A stretch of 64,000 bases of DNA from Streptomyces sp. LHD-70 (GCF_031157275.1 NZ_JAVIFW010000019.1:1-64000), one strand, 5' to 3'. Numbered from the stretch's first letter, positions 18,678 through 28,267 are shown. The notes: a model not told the origin generated them from the letters alone. A program made the numbers and translations.

Positions 18678-19874
18678 TCAGCCGATGACCCCGCGTACCG
18701 CCCGTACAAGGGCCTGCGCCCGCGGATCCGCCGTAACCCCCTTCTGGAACCCGTTCGTCACGTACCCGAACGCGATCCCGGACTCCGGGTCGGCGAAGGC
18801 GAGGGGGCCGCCGCGGCCGGGATGGCCGAAGGAGCCGGGGGCGAGCAGCGGGGACGCGGGGCCGTGCAGCATGTAGCCGGGGCCGAAGCGGGTGTTCACG
18901 ACGAGCACCCGGTCGGGCCCCGCCGACTCCTCCGTACGCGCGAGAGCGAGCGTCGCGGGCGCGAACAGGCGGGCGTGGCCGTCGACTTCACCGATCAGCC
19001 CGGCGTAGAAGCGGGCCAGGGCGGGGGCGGTGGCGATGCCGTTGGAGCCGGGCAGCTCGGCGGCGCGGTACGCGGCGGAGTTCTCGTCGGGCGTGCTGAG
19101 CGCGGCGAAGGCACGGCGGGTCAGCGAGGACGGGTCCGCGTACGCCTCGGCGACGTTCCGCTTGGGGCGCAGCCGCAGCGCGCTGCCGGCCGGCGGCTCG
19201 GGCGGCTCGACGGGCCCGACCCGGCCGACGCGGTGCGCCTGCCCGGCGGGCAGCCCGAGCCACAGGTCGAGGCCGAGCGGCCCGGCCAGCTCCTCGGCCA
19301 GCCAGCGCCCGATGGTCCGCCCGGTCACGCGCCGCACCAGTTCACCGACGAGCCAGCTGTACGTCTGCGCGTGGTAGCCGTGGTCGGTGCCGGGCTCCCA
19401 GGCGGGGGCCTGCGCGGCGACCGCCTCGGGTCCGGTGCCGAGGTCGGCCATGGCTATGGGGTGGTCGAGCACGGGCACGCCCGCGCGGTGCGAGAGCAGG
19501 TGGCGGACGAGGGTCCGCTCCTTGCCGTGGGCCTTGAACTCGGGCCAGTACGTGCCGACGGGGGCGTCCAGGTCGAGCAGTCCGCGCTGGTGCAGCAGGA
19601 GCGGGACGGCGGCGGCCACGCCCTTGGTCGCCGAGCGGACGATCTGGGCGGTGCCCTGCTGCCAGGGCTCGTCGCCGTCCACGTCCCGGCTGCCGGCCCA
19701 CAGGTCGACGACCTTGCGGCCGTGCCGGTAGACCGCGACGGCGGCGCCGCGCTCGCCCCGCTCGGCGAAGTTCTTCACGAAGGCGTCCTCGACGGGCTCG
19801 AACCCCGACGCCACACTGCCCTGGACGTCCACGTCCGTGCCCTTTCCGTCTCCTGCTGTGTCCGGCTTCGTCAC
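18678..19874 (-). CDS. Serine hydrolase, beta-lactamase/class C family
   Basis: 398 residues from the GTG at 19874. The SxxK active site lies in QIVRSATKGVAAAVPLLL, and AQTYSWLVGELV supplies the second, Tyr-containing motif. GFEPVEDAFVKNFAERGERGAAVAVYRHGRKVVDLWAG is the standard N-terminal signature of this esterase/beta-lactamase family. There is no signal peptide, so it is probably a cytoplasmic esterase (EstB-like) rather than a secreted beta-lactamase. It converges on the EamA transporter gene. Confidence 0.87.
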   Translation of the reverse strand: MTKPDTAGDGKGTDVDVQGSVASGFEPVEDAFVKNFAERGERGAAVAVYRHGRKVVDLWAGSRDVDGDEPWQQGTAQIVRSATKGVAAAVPLLLHQRGLLDLDAPVGTYWPEFKAHGKERTLVRHLLSHRAGVPVLDHPIAMADLGTGPEAVAAQAPAWEPGTDHGYHAQTYSWLVGELVRRVTGRTIGRWLAEELAGPLGLDLWLGLPAGQAHRVGRVGPVEPPEPPAGSALRLRPKRNVAEAYADPSSLTRRAFAALSTPDENSAAYRAAELPGSNGIATAPALARFYAGLIGEVDGHARLFAPATLALARTEESAGPDRVLVVNTRFGPGYMLHGPASPLLAPGSFGHPGRGGPLAFADPESGIAFGYVTNGFQKGVTADPRAQALVRAVRGVIG

Positions 19875-20186
19875 GTGCCGACCCTCTATGGTGCAACGTT
19901 CATCCACCGATGCGGATTCCGGGGCGCTCAGGGGGCTGCGCGCAGGATTTTCGGGCAGGCGTCGGGGCGAGGAGGAAGCGGAGCTGGTGCGACTGCCGTG
20001 CGCTACCCCTGATCGTGGCTGCTCAACCACCCGATCACTGCGGCGCTTTGTCCGGTATGTCACGTGAGGCGGAACTCACTTCACCCAGGGCACCACCTGG
20101 AAAATATGCGACATTAGGGATGTATCGCCGGAACGCCGGAACGCCCTGAGTGTTCGCCGTCAGTTCGATGATTTGAGGAGCGCGCG
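19875..20186. other. 312-bp gap before the SsgA-like gene
   Basis: This divergent intergenic region must hold promoters for both neighbours. No complete consensus is visible. A direct repeat CGCCGGAACGCCGGAACG near 20122-20140 includes GGAAC, resembling an ECF -35 element, with GTCAG 16 nt beyond the second copy; this is suggestive only. No gene is evident. Confidence 0.4.
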
Positions 20187-20558
20187 ATGTCCGCCGCCGT
20201 GGTCGAGGAAAAAGCACGGGCCCATCTCGTCACCGACGCCCCGGACGGCCACCGAGCGATCCGCGTCGCCCTGCGGTACGACCCCGAGGCCCCGGACGCG
20301 GACATCCGCGTCGCGGTCCCCGGATCGCCGGGCGACATCGAGTGGGACCTGCCGCGCGCACTCCTGGAGAAGGGCCTGCGCACACCGACCGGCAGCGGCT
20401 CGGTACGGGTCTGGCCGTGCGGCCGGGTGCAGGCGGTGATCGAGTTCCACTCCGAGTCCGGCGTGATGGTGCTGCAGTTCGACTGCGTCGCCCTGGTCCG
20501 CTTCCTGCGCCGCACGTACGCGGTCACGGCCACCCCCACCACGTCTTCCACCGTGTGA
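20187..20558 (+). CDS. ssgE: SsgA-family sporulation/cell-division regulator
   Basis: 123 residues. The family signature is LRYDPEAPDADIRVAVPG, then WDLPRALLEKGLRTPTGSGSVRVWPCG and FHSESGVMVLQFDCVALVRFLRRTYAV. SsgA-like proteins control septum placement, spore-wall synthesis and spore separation in Streptomyces. The location near the PBP pair matches my recollection of ssgE in S. coelicolor, so the symbol is tentative. The ATG has GAGGAGCG upstream. A strong hairpin follows. Confidence 0.85.
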   Translation: MSAAVVEEKARAHLVTDAPDGHRAIRVALRYDPEAPDADIRVAVPGSPGDIEWDLPRALLEKGLRTPTGSGSVRVWPCGRVQAVIEFHSESGVMVLQFDCVALVRFLRRTYAVTATPTTSSTV

Positions 20559-20574
20559 GTCACCCGTAGGCAGC

Positions 20575-20612
20575 GGCCGGGGCCCGGGAGCGTTCGCTCC
20601 CGGGCCCCGGCC
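20575..20612. terminator. Strong bidirectional hairpin terminator
   Basis: Two perfect 16-bp arms (GGCCGGGGCCCGGGAG and CTCCCGGGCCCCGGCC) enclose CGTTCG. It lies between the convergent ssgE-like and MMPL genes. Confidence 0.85.
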
Positions 20613-20631
20613 CTCTCCGTACAGCCCCTGA

Positions 20632-22845
20632 TCAGACCCCGGCCAACTCCCGCTCCTTGTCCGGCCCCTCGGGCCGCGCGCCGGAGGAGTCGCCGAGCCG
20701 CTCGCGCAGCTGCTCGCCCTCCACGTCGACGTCGGGCAGGATCCGGTCGAGCCACTTCGGCAGCCACCAGGCACGGTGCGAGAGCAGCGCGAGCACGGCG
20801 GGCACGATGGCCATCCGTACGACGAACGCGTCGAAGAAGACCGCGATGGCCAGGCCGAAGCCGATCATCTTGACCATCTGCTCGCCGGACCCGATGAAGC
20901 CCGCGAACACCGCGATCATGATCACCGCGGCCGCCGAGACCACCCGGGCCCCGTGCTTGAACCCGCTGACGATCGCCTGGCCGGGCCGCTCCCCGTGGAC
21001 GTACGCCTCCCGCATCCGCGTGACCAGGAAGACCTCGTAGTCCATCGCCAGGCCGAAGACCACGCCCACCATGAAGATCGGCATCATCGACATGATCGGG
21101 CCGGTCTGCTCCACCCCGAACAGCGAGCCGAGCCAGCCCCACTGGAACACCGCGACGACCGCACCGAGCGCGGCGACCACGGAGAGCAGGAAGCCGAGCG
21201 CCGCCTTGAGCGGGACGAGCACCGAGCGGAAGACCACCATCAGCAGCAGGAAGGCCAGGCCGACGACGAGCGCGAGATAGGGCAGCAGCGCCTCGTTGAG
21301 CTTCTCGGACACGTCGATGTTCATCGCCGTGGTGCCGGTGACCATGGCCTTCGCCCCGGTCTCCGCGGTGATCCCCGTGCCCGCGTCCCGGATGTCGTGC
21401 ACCAGCGTCTCGGTCTCGGCGCTGCTCGGCTTGGACTTCGGTACGACGGTGAGCATCGCGGTGTCGCCGGCCTTGTTGAACTGGGCCGGGGTGACCGCCG
21501 CGACCCCGTCCAGCTTCCCGACGGTACGGGCGACCTGGCCCGCGGCCGCCTTCGGATCGTCGGCCTCGGCCGCGTCCACGACCACCATCAGCGGGCCGTT
21601 GAAGCCGGGGCCGAAGCCCTCGGAGACCAGGTCGTACGCCTTGCGCTGGGTGGTGCTGGTCGGCTGCGCGCCGTCGTCCGGCAGACCGAGCTCCAGCTTG
21701 CTCGCCGGGAGCGCGACCACGCCGAGCCCGATCACGCCGACGAGCAGCACGAGCAGCGGCTTGCGCAGCACGAAGCGGGCCCAGCGGGTGCCCATGTTCT
21801 CCTTCGACGCGGACTCGGTGGTGCCCTGACGAGCCTTACGGCCCACCACATGCTTCCCCGCGTACCCCAGCAGCGCCGGAATCATGGTCAGCGCGATGAG
21901 GACCGCGATCGCGACCGTGCCCGCCGCCGCGATGCCCATCTTCGTCAGCATCGGGATGTTGACGACGGCCAGGCCCACCAGGGCGATGACGACGGTGAGT
22001 CCGGCGAAGACGACCGCGGACCCGGCGGTGCCCACGGCCCGCCCCGCGGCCTCCTCGCGCCCGCGCCCCTCGGCCAGTTCGGCCCGGTAGCGGGAGACGA
22101 CGAAGAGCGCGTAGTCGATGCCGACGGCGAGGCCGATCATCATCGCGAGTGTCGACGTGGTGCTGGACAGGTCGAGTGCCGTGGCGAGCGCGGTGATCGT
22201 GGAGACGCCGATGCCGACGCCGATCAGGGCGGTGAGCAGCGGCAGTCCGGCCGCGACGAGCGAGCCGAAGGTGATCACGAGGACCACCGCCGCGACCCCG
22301 ACGCCGATGATCTCGGTGGCCCCGGTCTCGGGTACGGCCTGCAGCGCGTCACCGCCGATCTCGACGGTGAGCCCCGCGTCCCGCGCCTCGGACCCGGCGG
22401 CCTTCAGCTCCTCGCGCGAGGACTCCTCCAGGTTCATCCCGGAGACGTCGTACGAGACCTGGGCGTACGCGGTCGAGCCGTCCTTGCTGACGGCCTTGGC
22501 CTGGTACGGGTCGACGACGGAGGCGACCTCGTCGCCGCCCTGCAGCTCCCGTACGACCTGTTCGACGGCGGCCTTGTGGGCCGGGTCGGTCATCTTCTCG
22601 CCGTCCGGCGCCTTGAAGACGACGCGGGCGGTGGCCCCGTCGGCCTTGGCGCCCGGCGAGCGCTGCTCGATCAGGTCGAAGGCGCGCTGCGCCTCGGTGC
22701 CGGGGATGGAGAACGAGGTCGAGCCCGTGCCCGACGCGTTTGCGGCGCCGACACCCGCGAGGGCGAGCAGCGCGACCCAGATCAGGACGACGAAGTGCCG
22801 TCGCCGGAACGAGAACCGGCCGAGTTTGTAGAGGAACGTGGCCAC
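20632..22845 (-). CDS. MMPL/RND-family exporter
   Basis: 737 residues with about 12 transmembrane helices and two large extracytoplasmic loops. FSFRRRHFVVLIWVALLAL is the first helix, SFSIPGTEAQRAFDLIEQR the first periplasmic-type loop, and MIGLAVGIDYALFVVSRYR and GVVFGLAMDYEVFLVTRMRE the paired GxxxDY motifs of proton-driven MMPL pumps. It probably exports a lipid or drug-like compound. It lies 95 bp downstream of a co-directional TetR gene, which is its likely repressor. Confidence 0.92.
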   Translation of the reverse strand: MATFLYKLGRFSFRRRHFVVLIWVALLALAGVGAANASGTGSTSFSIPGTEAQRAFDLIEQRSPGAKADGATARVVFKAPDGEKMTDPAHKAAVEQVVRELQGGDEVASVVDPYQAKAVSKDGSTAYAQVSYDVSGMNLEESSREELKAAGSEARDAGLTVEIGGDALQAVPETGATEIIGVGVAAVVLVITFGSLVAAGLPLLTALIGVGIGVSTITALATALDLSSTTSTLAMMIGLAVGIDYALFVVSRYRAELAEGRGREEAAGRAVGTAGSAVVFAGLTVVIALVGLAVVNIPMLTKMGIAAAGTVAIAVLIALTMIPALLGYAGKHVVGRKARQGTTESASKENMGTRWARFVLRKPLLVLLVGVIGLGVVALPASKLELGLPDDGAQPTSTTQRKAYDLVSEGFGPGFNGPLMVVVDAAEADDPKAAAGQVARTVGKLDGVAAVTPAQFNKAGDTAMLTVVPKSKPSSAETETLVHDIRDAGTGITAETGAKAMVTGTTAMNIDVSEKLNEALLPYLALVVGLAFLLLMVVFRSVLVPLKAALGFLLSVVAALGAVVAVFQWGWLGSLFGVEQTGPIMSMMPIFMVGVVFGLAMDYEVFLVTRMREAYVHGERPGQAIVSGFKHGARVVSAAAVIMIAVFAGFIGSGEQMVKMIGFGLAIAVFFDAFVVRMAIVPAVLALLSHRAWWLPKWLDRILPDVDVEGEQLRERLGDSSGARPEGPDKERELAGV

Positions 22846-22940
22846 TGGGGCTACTCCCGGTCAAGTCGTGGTGTGTTCAGGGCAGGTCGAACCGGCCCGA
22901 CGACGTGAGCGGTGCGTCAGGTGGGGCGGTACGGGAAAGG

Positions 22941-23513
22941 TCAGATGCCGAGGGCGGGGAGGACCACAGCATCGACGTAATCGGCGAGGAAGGCCTGGTC
23001 GGGCGCTCTGTCCTCGATGAGCTGCCGGGCCACGAAGGCACCGACGATCATGTGGACGACGTACCGCAGGGCGGGGTGGCCCTCCTGCACCTCGCCCCGT
23101 TCGACTGCGCGCCGCAGCAGCGCGTCGAGCCCCGTCAGCTCGGGCTCGAACAGCAGCTCCCGCATCGCCTGGTGGAGATCCGGGTTGCCGTGGATCGCCT
23201 GGGCGAGGCCCCGCATCAGCGCGGAGTCCTTCTCCAGGCGGCAGTCGTCGATCCGGTCGACCACGGCGTGGAAGTCGCCGCGCAGCGATCCCGTGTCGAT
23301 CTCCGTGAGGCTGACCGGCTTGTCCGAGCGCAGCGCCCGGACGACCAGCTCCGGCTTGCTCCCCCACTGGCGGTAGAGGGTGGCCTTGCTGGACCTGGTG
23401 CGGGTGGCGACGGCGTCCATGGTCAACGCGTCGTACCCGACCTCGCGCAGCAGGTCGAGCACGGCCGCGTACAGCTCGGCCTCGCGCTCGGGGGTGATGC
23501 GGCTGCGCGCCAC
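22941..23513 (-). CDS. TetR-family transcriptional repressor
   Basis: 190 residues from the GTG at 23513 (GGAAGGAG upstream). The N-terminal HTH is RITPEREAELYAAVLDLLREVGYDALTMDAVATRTRSSKATLYRQWGSK, typical of TetR. The C-terminal ligand domain follows (FHAVVDRIDDCRLEKDSALMRGLAQAIHG; VVHMIVGAFVARQLIED). It is transcribed toward the MMPL exporter, so it probably represses itself and the pump and is released by a pump substrate. A 23-bp operator lies 25 bp upstream. Confidence 0.92.
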   Translation of the reverse strand: MARSRITPEREAELYAAVLDLLREVGYDALTMDAVATRTRSSKATLYRQWGSKPELVVRALRSDKPVSLTEIDTGSLRGDFHAVVDRIDDCRLEKDSALMRGLAQAIHGNPDLHQAMRELLFEPELTGLDALLRRAVERGEVQEGHPALRYVVHMIVGAFVARQLIEDRAPDQAFLADYVDAVVLPALGI

Positions 23514-23537
23514 GGTGGGCTCCTTCCGGACTCCGAG

Positions 23538-23560
23538 GTGAACGAAACCGTTTCGTTCAC
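23538..23560. promoter_or_regulatory. TetR operator upstream of the tetR-MMPL operon
   Basis: A perfect 11-bp inverted repeat (GTGAACGAAAC and GTTTCGTTCAC) around one central base. It lies 25-47 bp before the tetR start and about 80 bp before the divergent tricorn gene, so it could control both directions. Confidence 0.8.
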
Positions 23561-23642
23561 TTAGAGAGTACACACCGGCAAGCCCCTCCGACGATTGCCT
23601 GTTCGGGTTGCCGCACCCTTCGGACGGGAAAAGCATGGTTGG

Positions 23643-26600
23643 GTGAGAGACGCCGCATACCTCCGTTTTCCGCATCTGCACGGCACCCTCCTCTGCTTCG
23701 CCGCCGAGGACGATCTCTGGGTGGCCCCCATCGCCCCGGAGGGAGCGGTCCCCGAGCGAGCCTGGCGGCTGACCGTGGACCGCACCCGGGTCGGCCATCC
23801 CCGCTTCTCCCCCGACGGCACCCGGATCGCGTTCACGACCTGGCGCAGTCTCGACCCGGAGATCCATGTCGTCCCGGTCTCGGGCGGACCCGCCACCCGG
23901 CTCAGCTACTGGGGCAGTACCGACACCAAGGTGTGCGGCTGGTCCCCCGACGGCGACATCCTCGCCGTCGCCTCCCACGGCCAGCCCTTCTCGTACTTCA
24001 CCTGGGCCTACTCCGTGCACACCGACGGCTCCCCCGGCGGCCAGCTGCCCTGGGGCCCGGTCGACGACATCGCGGTCGCCGACCTCGACGGGGAGCGCCG
24101 CACCCTGCTGCTCACCGGCCGGCCCCCGCACGAGCCGGCCGCCTGGAAGCGGTACCGCGGCGGCGCCACCGGACGGCTCTGGCTGCACGGCGAGCGGCTG
24201 CTCCCGGATCTGCACGGGCACTTCTCCAGCCCGATGTTCGTCGACGGCCGGATCGCCTTCCTCTCCGACCACGAGGGCATCGGCAACCTCTACTCCTGCC
24301 GTCCCGACGGCTCCGACCTGCGCCGCCACACCGACCACGACAGCTTCTACGCCCGGCACGCCTCCAGCGACGGCGAGCGGGTCGTCTACCAGTGCGCGGG
24401 CGGGCTGTGGATCGTGGACGAGCTGGGTCCCGCCTCCAAGCCCCGCAAGCTCGACGTCCGCCTCGGCGGCCCGCGCGCCGGGCGTCGCGTCTACCAGGCC
24501 CCGGCGGCCAGCAACCTGGACGCGCTCGCCGTGGACGAGACGGGCCGGGCCAGCGCGGTCGTCGTCCGCGGCAGCCTCTACTGGCTCACCCACCGCGACG
24601 GCCCGGCCCGCACGATCACGGACAGCCCTGGCGTACGGGTCAGGCTGCCGGAGATGACCGGCTCGGGCGGCCAGGTCGCGTACATCACCGACGCGGACGG
24701 CGCGGACGCCGTCGAGATCGCCTACCTGCCGCGGGCCAGCGGCGACCGGGAGCCGCGCCGGCTCGCCTCGGGCGAGCTCGGCATCGTCCAGGAGATGATC
24801 GCCGACCCGGACGGCGAACGCCTCGCCATCGCTTCGGACGACGGGCGGCTGCTGCTCCTCACTGTGTCCGAAAATGCGGCTGCCGCCGCGGGGACGGAGG
24901 AGTCCACCGAGGAGGTCACCGAAGAAGTCACCGAGCTGATCCGGTCCATCAACGGACCCGTGCGCGACCTCGCGTTCTCCCCCGACGGGGCCTATCTCGC
25001 CTGGTCGCACCCGGGGATCGGCCGCTCGCTGCGGCAGATCAAGCTGGCCCGGATCAAGGACCGCACGATCGTCGACGTCACCAACGGCCGCTTCGAGGAC
25101 GAGAATCCGGTGTTCACGCGGGACGGCCGCTATCTGGCGTTCCTGTCCTGGCGCGGCTTCGACCCGGTGTACGACGTGCACACCGGCGACCTCTCCTTCC
25201 CGCTCGGCTGCCGCCCCTATCTCGTACCGCTGTCCTCGGCGACGCCCTCGCCGTTCGCGCTCTCGCCGGACGGGCGGCCCGCGGCGGGCGGGCTCGATCC
25301 GGCCGAGAACGCGGGCGAGGGCAACATCGTCATCGTGGAGACCGAGGGCCTGGAGAACCGGGTCACGCCGTTCCCCGTGGCCGCCTCCAAGTACTCAGCG
25401 CTGCAGCCGGTGAGCGACGGCGGCCTGGTCTGGATGCGCTGGCCGATCTCCGGCGCGCTCGGCGAGACCTTCGCCAACCCCACGGACACCTCGGGCCGGC
25501 CGAGTCTGGAGCACTTCAACATCGCCAAGGCCCGCAGGACCCAACTGGTCGACCACCTCGACATGTTCTCGCTCAGCGGCGACGGCAGCCGCCTGGTCGT
25601 CGTCGACGAGGGCGACCTGCGCGCCGTGCCCGCCACCGAGCCCGGCGACGGCGACTCCACGGTCTGGATCGACCTGCGGCGCGTCATGCACGAGGTCGAC
25701 CCGGCCGCCGAGTGGCGCCAGTCGTACGCGGAGGCGGGCCGGATCATCCGCGCCTACTTCTGGGACCCCGGCATGTGCGGAGTCGACTGGGACGCGGTGC
25801 TCGACCAGTACCGCCCGCTCGTCGAACGGGTCGCGTCCCCCGACGAGTTCGCCGACCTGCTCCGCGAGGTCCTCGGCGAACTGGGCACGTCGCACGCGTA
25901 CGTCACGCCCGCGCGGCGCAACGAGGGCCCGCCGCACTACCAGCGCGCCCAGGGCCTGCTCGGCGCCAACCTGGTCTGCCGGGACGGGGTCTGGCTGGTC
26001 AAGCGGATCCTGCCCGGCGAGTCCTCGGACTCCAAGGCCCGCTCCCCGCTCGCGGGCGCCGGCATCCGCGAGGGCACGGCGCTCACCCACGTCGACGGCC
26101 GGCCGGTCGACCCGGTGACGGGCCCCTATCCACTGCTCGCGGGCGCGGGCGGCACGACGGTCGAGCTGACCTTCAAGCCCGCCGAGGGCGAGGGGCGCGC
26201 GCGCCGCGTGGCGGTGGTCCCGCTGGTCGACGAGCGCCCCCTGCGCTACCAGGACTGGGTGGCCAAACGCCGGGCAGTCGTACGGGAGTTGAGCCACGGC
26301 AAGTGCGGCTATCTGCACATCCCGGACATGGGCGGCTCCGGCTGGGCCCAGTTCAACCGCGACCTGCGCATGGAGATGTCCCGCCCTGCCCTGATCGTGG
26401 ACGTACGAGGCAACGCGGGCGGCCACATCAGCGAGTTGGTGGTCGAGAAGCTCACCCGCACGATCCTCGGCTGGGACCTGACCCGCAACGCCCAGCCCGT
26501 CTCGTACGCCTCAAATGCCCCGCGCGGCCCGGTCGTTGCCCTCGCGGACGAGGCGACCTCATCCGACGGCGACATGATCACGGCCGCGTTCAAGCTGCTC

Positions 26601-26930
26601 GGGCTCGGACCGGTCGTCGGGCAGCGCACCTGGGGCGGCGTGGTCGGCATGACCGGGCGGCACCGGCTCGGCGACGGCACGGTCATCACGGTGCCGATGA
26701 ACGCCGCGTGGTTCGACGCGTACGGCTGGGAGATCGAGAACAAGGGCGTCGAGCCGGACCTCGAAGTGCTGCGCACCCCGCTGGACTGGGCGGAGGGCCG
26801 GCACGCCCAACTCGACGACGCCGTAAGGCTCGCGCTCGACCTCCTGGAGCGGCACCCGGCGGCCGTACCGCCGGACCACTCCGACGTCCCGGACCGACGC
26901 CGGCCGAAACTGCCGCCGAGGAGGCCGTGA
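23643..26930 (+). CDS. Tricorn protease homologue, S41 family
   Basis: 1095 residues from the GTG at 23643. The N-terminal half has WD40/beta-propeller repeats (HPRFSPDGTRIAFTTW, VDGRIAFLSDHEGIGNLYSC, VRDLAFSPDGAYLAWSH). A C1 domain, a PDZ-like domain (GAGIREGTALTHVDGRPVDP) and a C-terminal S41 protease core (LIVDVRGNAGGH; ADEATSSDGDMITAAF with the nucleophile Ser; GGVVGM) follow. Tricorn trims proteasome products in the cytosol. An ATG-like start 16 codons upstream is open but lacks a ribosome site. A proteasome-linked role here is inferred from the family only. Confidence 0.9.
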   Translation: MRDAAYLRFPHLHGTLLCFAAEDDLWVAPIAPEGAVPERAWRLTVDRTRVGHPRFSPDGTRIAFTTWRSLDPEIHVVPVSGGPATRLSYWGSTDTKVCGWSPDGDILAVASHGQPFSYFTWAYSVHTDGSPGGQLPWGPVDDIAVADLDGERRTLLLTGRPPHEPAAWKRYRGGATGRLWLHGERLLPDLHGHFSSPMFVDGRIAFLSDHEGIGNLYSCRPDGSDLRRHTDHDSFYARHASSDGERVVYQCAGGLWIVDELGPASKPRKLDVRLGGPRAGRRVYQAPAASNLDALAVDETGRASAVVVRGSLYWLTHRDGPARTITDSPGVRVRLPEMTGSGGQVAYITDADGADAVEIAYLPRASGDREPRRLASGELGIVQEMIADPDGERLAIASDDGRLLLLTVSENAAAAAGTEESTEEVTEEVTELIRSINGPVRDLAFSPDGAYLAWSHPGIGRSLRQIKLARIKDRTIVDVTNGRFEDENPVFTRDGRYLAFLSWRGFDPVYDVHTGDLSFPLGCRPYLVPLSSATPSPFALSPDGRPAAGGLDPAENAGEGNIVIVETEGLENRVTPFPVAASKYSALQPVSDGGLVWMRWPISGALGETFANPTDTSGRPSLEHFNIAKARRTQLVDHLDMFSLSGDGSRLVVVDEGDLRAVPATEPGDGDSTVWIDLRRVMHEVDPAAEWRQSYAEAGRIIRAYFWDPGMCGVDWDAVLDQYRPLVERVASPDEFADLLREVLGELGTSHAYVTPARRNEGPPHYQRAQGLLGANLVCRDGVWLVKRILPGESSDSKARSPLAGAGIREGTALTHVDGRPVDPVTGPYPLLAGAGGTTVELTFKPAEGEGRARRVAVVPLVDERPLRYQDWVAKRRAVVRELSHGKCGYLHIPDMGGSGWAQFNRDLRMEMSRPALIVDVRGNAGGHISELVVEKLTRTILGWDLTRNAQPVSYASNAPRGPVVALADEATSSDGDMITAAFKLLGLGPVVGQRTWGGVVGMTGRHRLGDGTVITVPMNAAWFDAYGWEIENKGVEPDLEVLRTPLDWAEGRHAQLDDAVRLALDLLERHPAAVPPDHSDVPDRRRPKLPPRRP

Positions 26931-27031
26931 CCTGGCCGGTCACGGAGCGCAACGGATCGAAATGCGGCTTTCATCCCCTCATGCAAGGCTGGGTCACGCC
27001 CCACCCCACCACTTCCCAGGAGTGAAAACAC

Positions 27032-27313
27032 ATGGGCATGAAGGACCAGTTCAACGAGAAGTCCGAAGAGCTCCGCAACAAGGCCAAGGACGCGATGGGC
27101 TCGCAGGAAGAGACCTCGCAGCGCGGCCAGCAGCAGCAGCGCGGCCAGCAGGACCAGCGCGGCCAGCAGGAGCAGCAGCGCGGTCAGCAGGACCAGCAGC
27201 GCGGCCAGCAGGACCGTGAGCAGTCCTCGGAGCGCGGCTCGGACCTCCGCGAGGAGCGCGAGCGCACGACGCAGGAACAGCAGGACCGGTTCAACCAGAA
27301 CTACGAGTCCTGA
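27032..27313 (+). CDS. Small Gln-rich hydrophilic protein
   Basis: 93 residues, start ATG with AGGAGTG upstream. The N-terminus (MKDQFNEKSEELRNKAKDAMG) is an amphipathic helix like those in CsbD-type or LEA-like stress proteins. The middle is a tandem RGQQ(D/E)Q repeat encoded by nearly repeated DNA (27119-27214). The C-terminus is charged (EERERTTQEQQDRFNQNYES). There are no hydrophobic segments, so it is probably disordered. Function is unknown; a stress-protectant role is inference. A strong terminator follows. Confidence 0.75.
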   Translation: MGMKDQFNEKSEELRNKAKDAMGSQEETSQRGQQQQRGQQDQRGQQEQQRGQQDQQRGQQDREQSSERGSDLREERERTTQEQQDRFNQNYES

Positions 27314-27331
27314 CGCTCGCCGCAGGCACTG

Positions 27332-27366
27332 AAGGTGCGCCCGTACGAAACGTACGGGCGCACCTT
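27332..27366. terminator. Perfect 16-bp hairpin terminator
   Basis: Arms AAGGTGCGCCCGTACG and CGTACGGGCGCACCTT with an AAA loop, between the convergent Gln-rich gene and the SDR gene. Confidence 0.88.
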
Positions 27367-27391
27367 TCTGCGCTGCTGCGGGCGTCCGGCC

Positions 27392-28267
27392 TCAGCCCCG
27401 ACGAGCAGCGTCGTCCGCCGCACCCCCCGCTCCGACGAGCCCCCGCGAAACCTCCCCGAGCCGAGGCTCGAACCTCCGCATCTCCCGCTGCCCCACGGTC
27501 GCGATGATCCCCGGCAGATAGCCCCGCAGGGACTGCATGCCACGCAGCCACCACTGCGCGTACACATGCGCCGAGCGCCGCTCGATCCCCGCCACGATCC
27601 GGTCGACGGCAGGGCCGAGCGGGTACGTCTTGTTCGACGGCCACGGAAGGCGCTGCCGCAGCTCCCGCATCACGTCGTCCGAGTCCGCCCCGCGCACCAT
27701 GTCGGTGTCGGTCCACGACAGGTAGCCCACGCCGACCTTCACGCCCTTGTAGCCGACCTCGGCGCGCAGCGAGTGCGCGTACGCCTCCACGCCGGACTTG
27801 GACGCGCAGTACGCGCTCATCATCGGCGCCGGGGTGAGCGCCGCGAGCGAGGCGATCTGCAGCAGATAGCCGCGCGACTCCATCAGGACCGGCAGGAACG
27901 CGCGGCCGGTCACGGCGGAGCCGATCAGGTTGACCTCGATCACCCGCCGCCACGCCACCGGATCGGACTCGGCGAACGGGCCGCCGCTGGCCACCCCCGC
28001 GTTGGCGACGACGATGTCGACCTTCCCGAACCGCTCCTTGACCTCCCGCGCGACCCGCGCCATGGCCTCGTGGTCGGTGACGTCGGCGTGCCAGTAGTCG
28101 CTCTCGCTGTGCAGCCGCTCCGAGACCAGCTTCAGCTCGTCCGGTTCGAGCCCGACGAGCGCGACCTTGGCCCCGCGCGCCGACAGCTTGCGGGCGAGCA
28201 GCTCACCCACGCCGCGCGCCGCCCCGGTGACGACGGCGACCTGCCCCTCCAGGCTGACCTTGCTCAT
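27392..28267 (-). CDS. Short-chain dehydrogenase/reductase
   Basis: 291 residues. Rossmann motif VVTGAARGVGELLARKL near residue 12, NAG in IVVANAGVASGG, catalytic SAYCASKSGVEAYAHSLRAE (Tyr-x-x-x-Lys). The extended C-terminus (residues ~240-291) is typical of SDRs found with Baeyer-Villiger-type monooxygenases. The ATG overlaps the stop of the upstream hydrolase by 4 nt. It is the last gene of a three-gene operon, probably oxidising or reducing an alcohol or ketone in the same pathway. Confidence 0.92.
   Translation of the reverse strand: MSKVSLEGQVAVVTGAARGVGELLARKLSARGAKVALVGLEPDELKLVSERLHSESDYWHADVTDHEAMARVAREVKERFGKVDIVVANAGVASGGPFAESDPVAWRRVIEVNLIGSAVTGRAFLPVLMESRGYLLQIASLAALTPAPMMSAYCASKSGVEAYAHSLRAEVGYKGVKVGVGYLSWTDTDMVRGADSDDVMRELRQRLPWPSNKTYPLGPAVDRIVAGIERRSAHVYAQWWLRGMQSLRGYLPGIIATVGQREMRRFEPRLGEVSRGLVGAGGAADDAARRG

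Noticed and set aside
20122..20150. ECF sigma promoter for the SsgA-like gene
   Set aside because: GGAAC with GTCAG 16 nt downstream is only a partial match and the repeat context makes chance likely.
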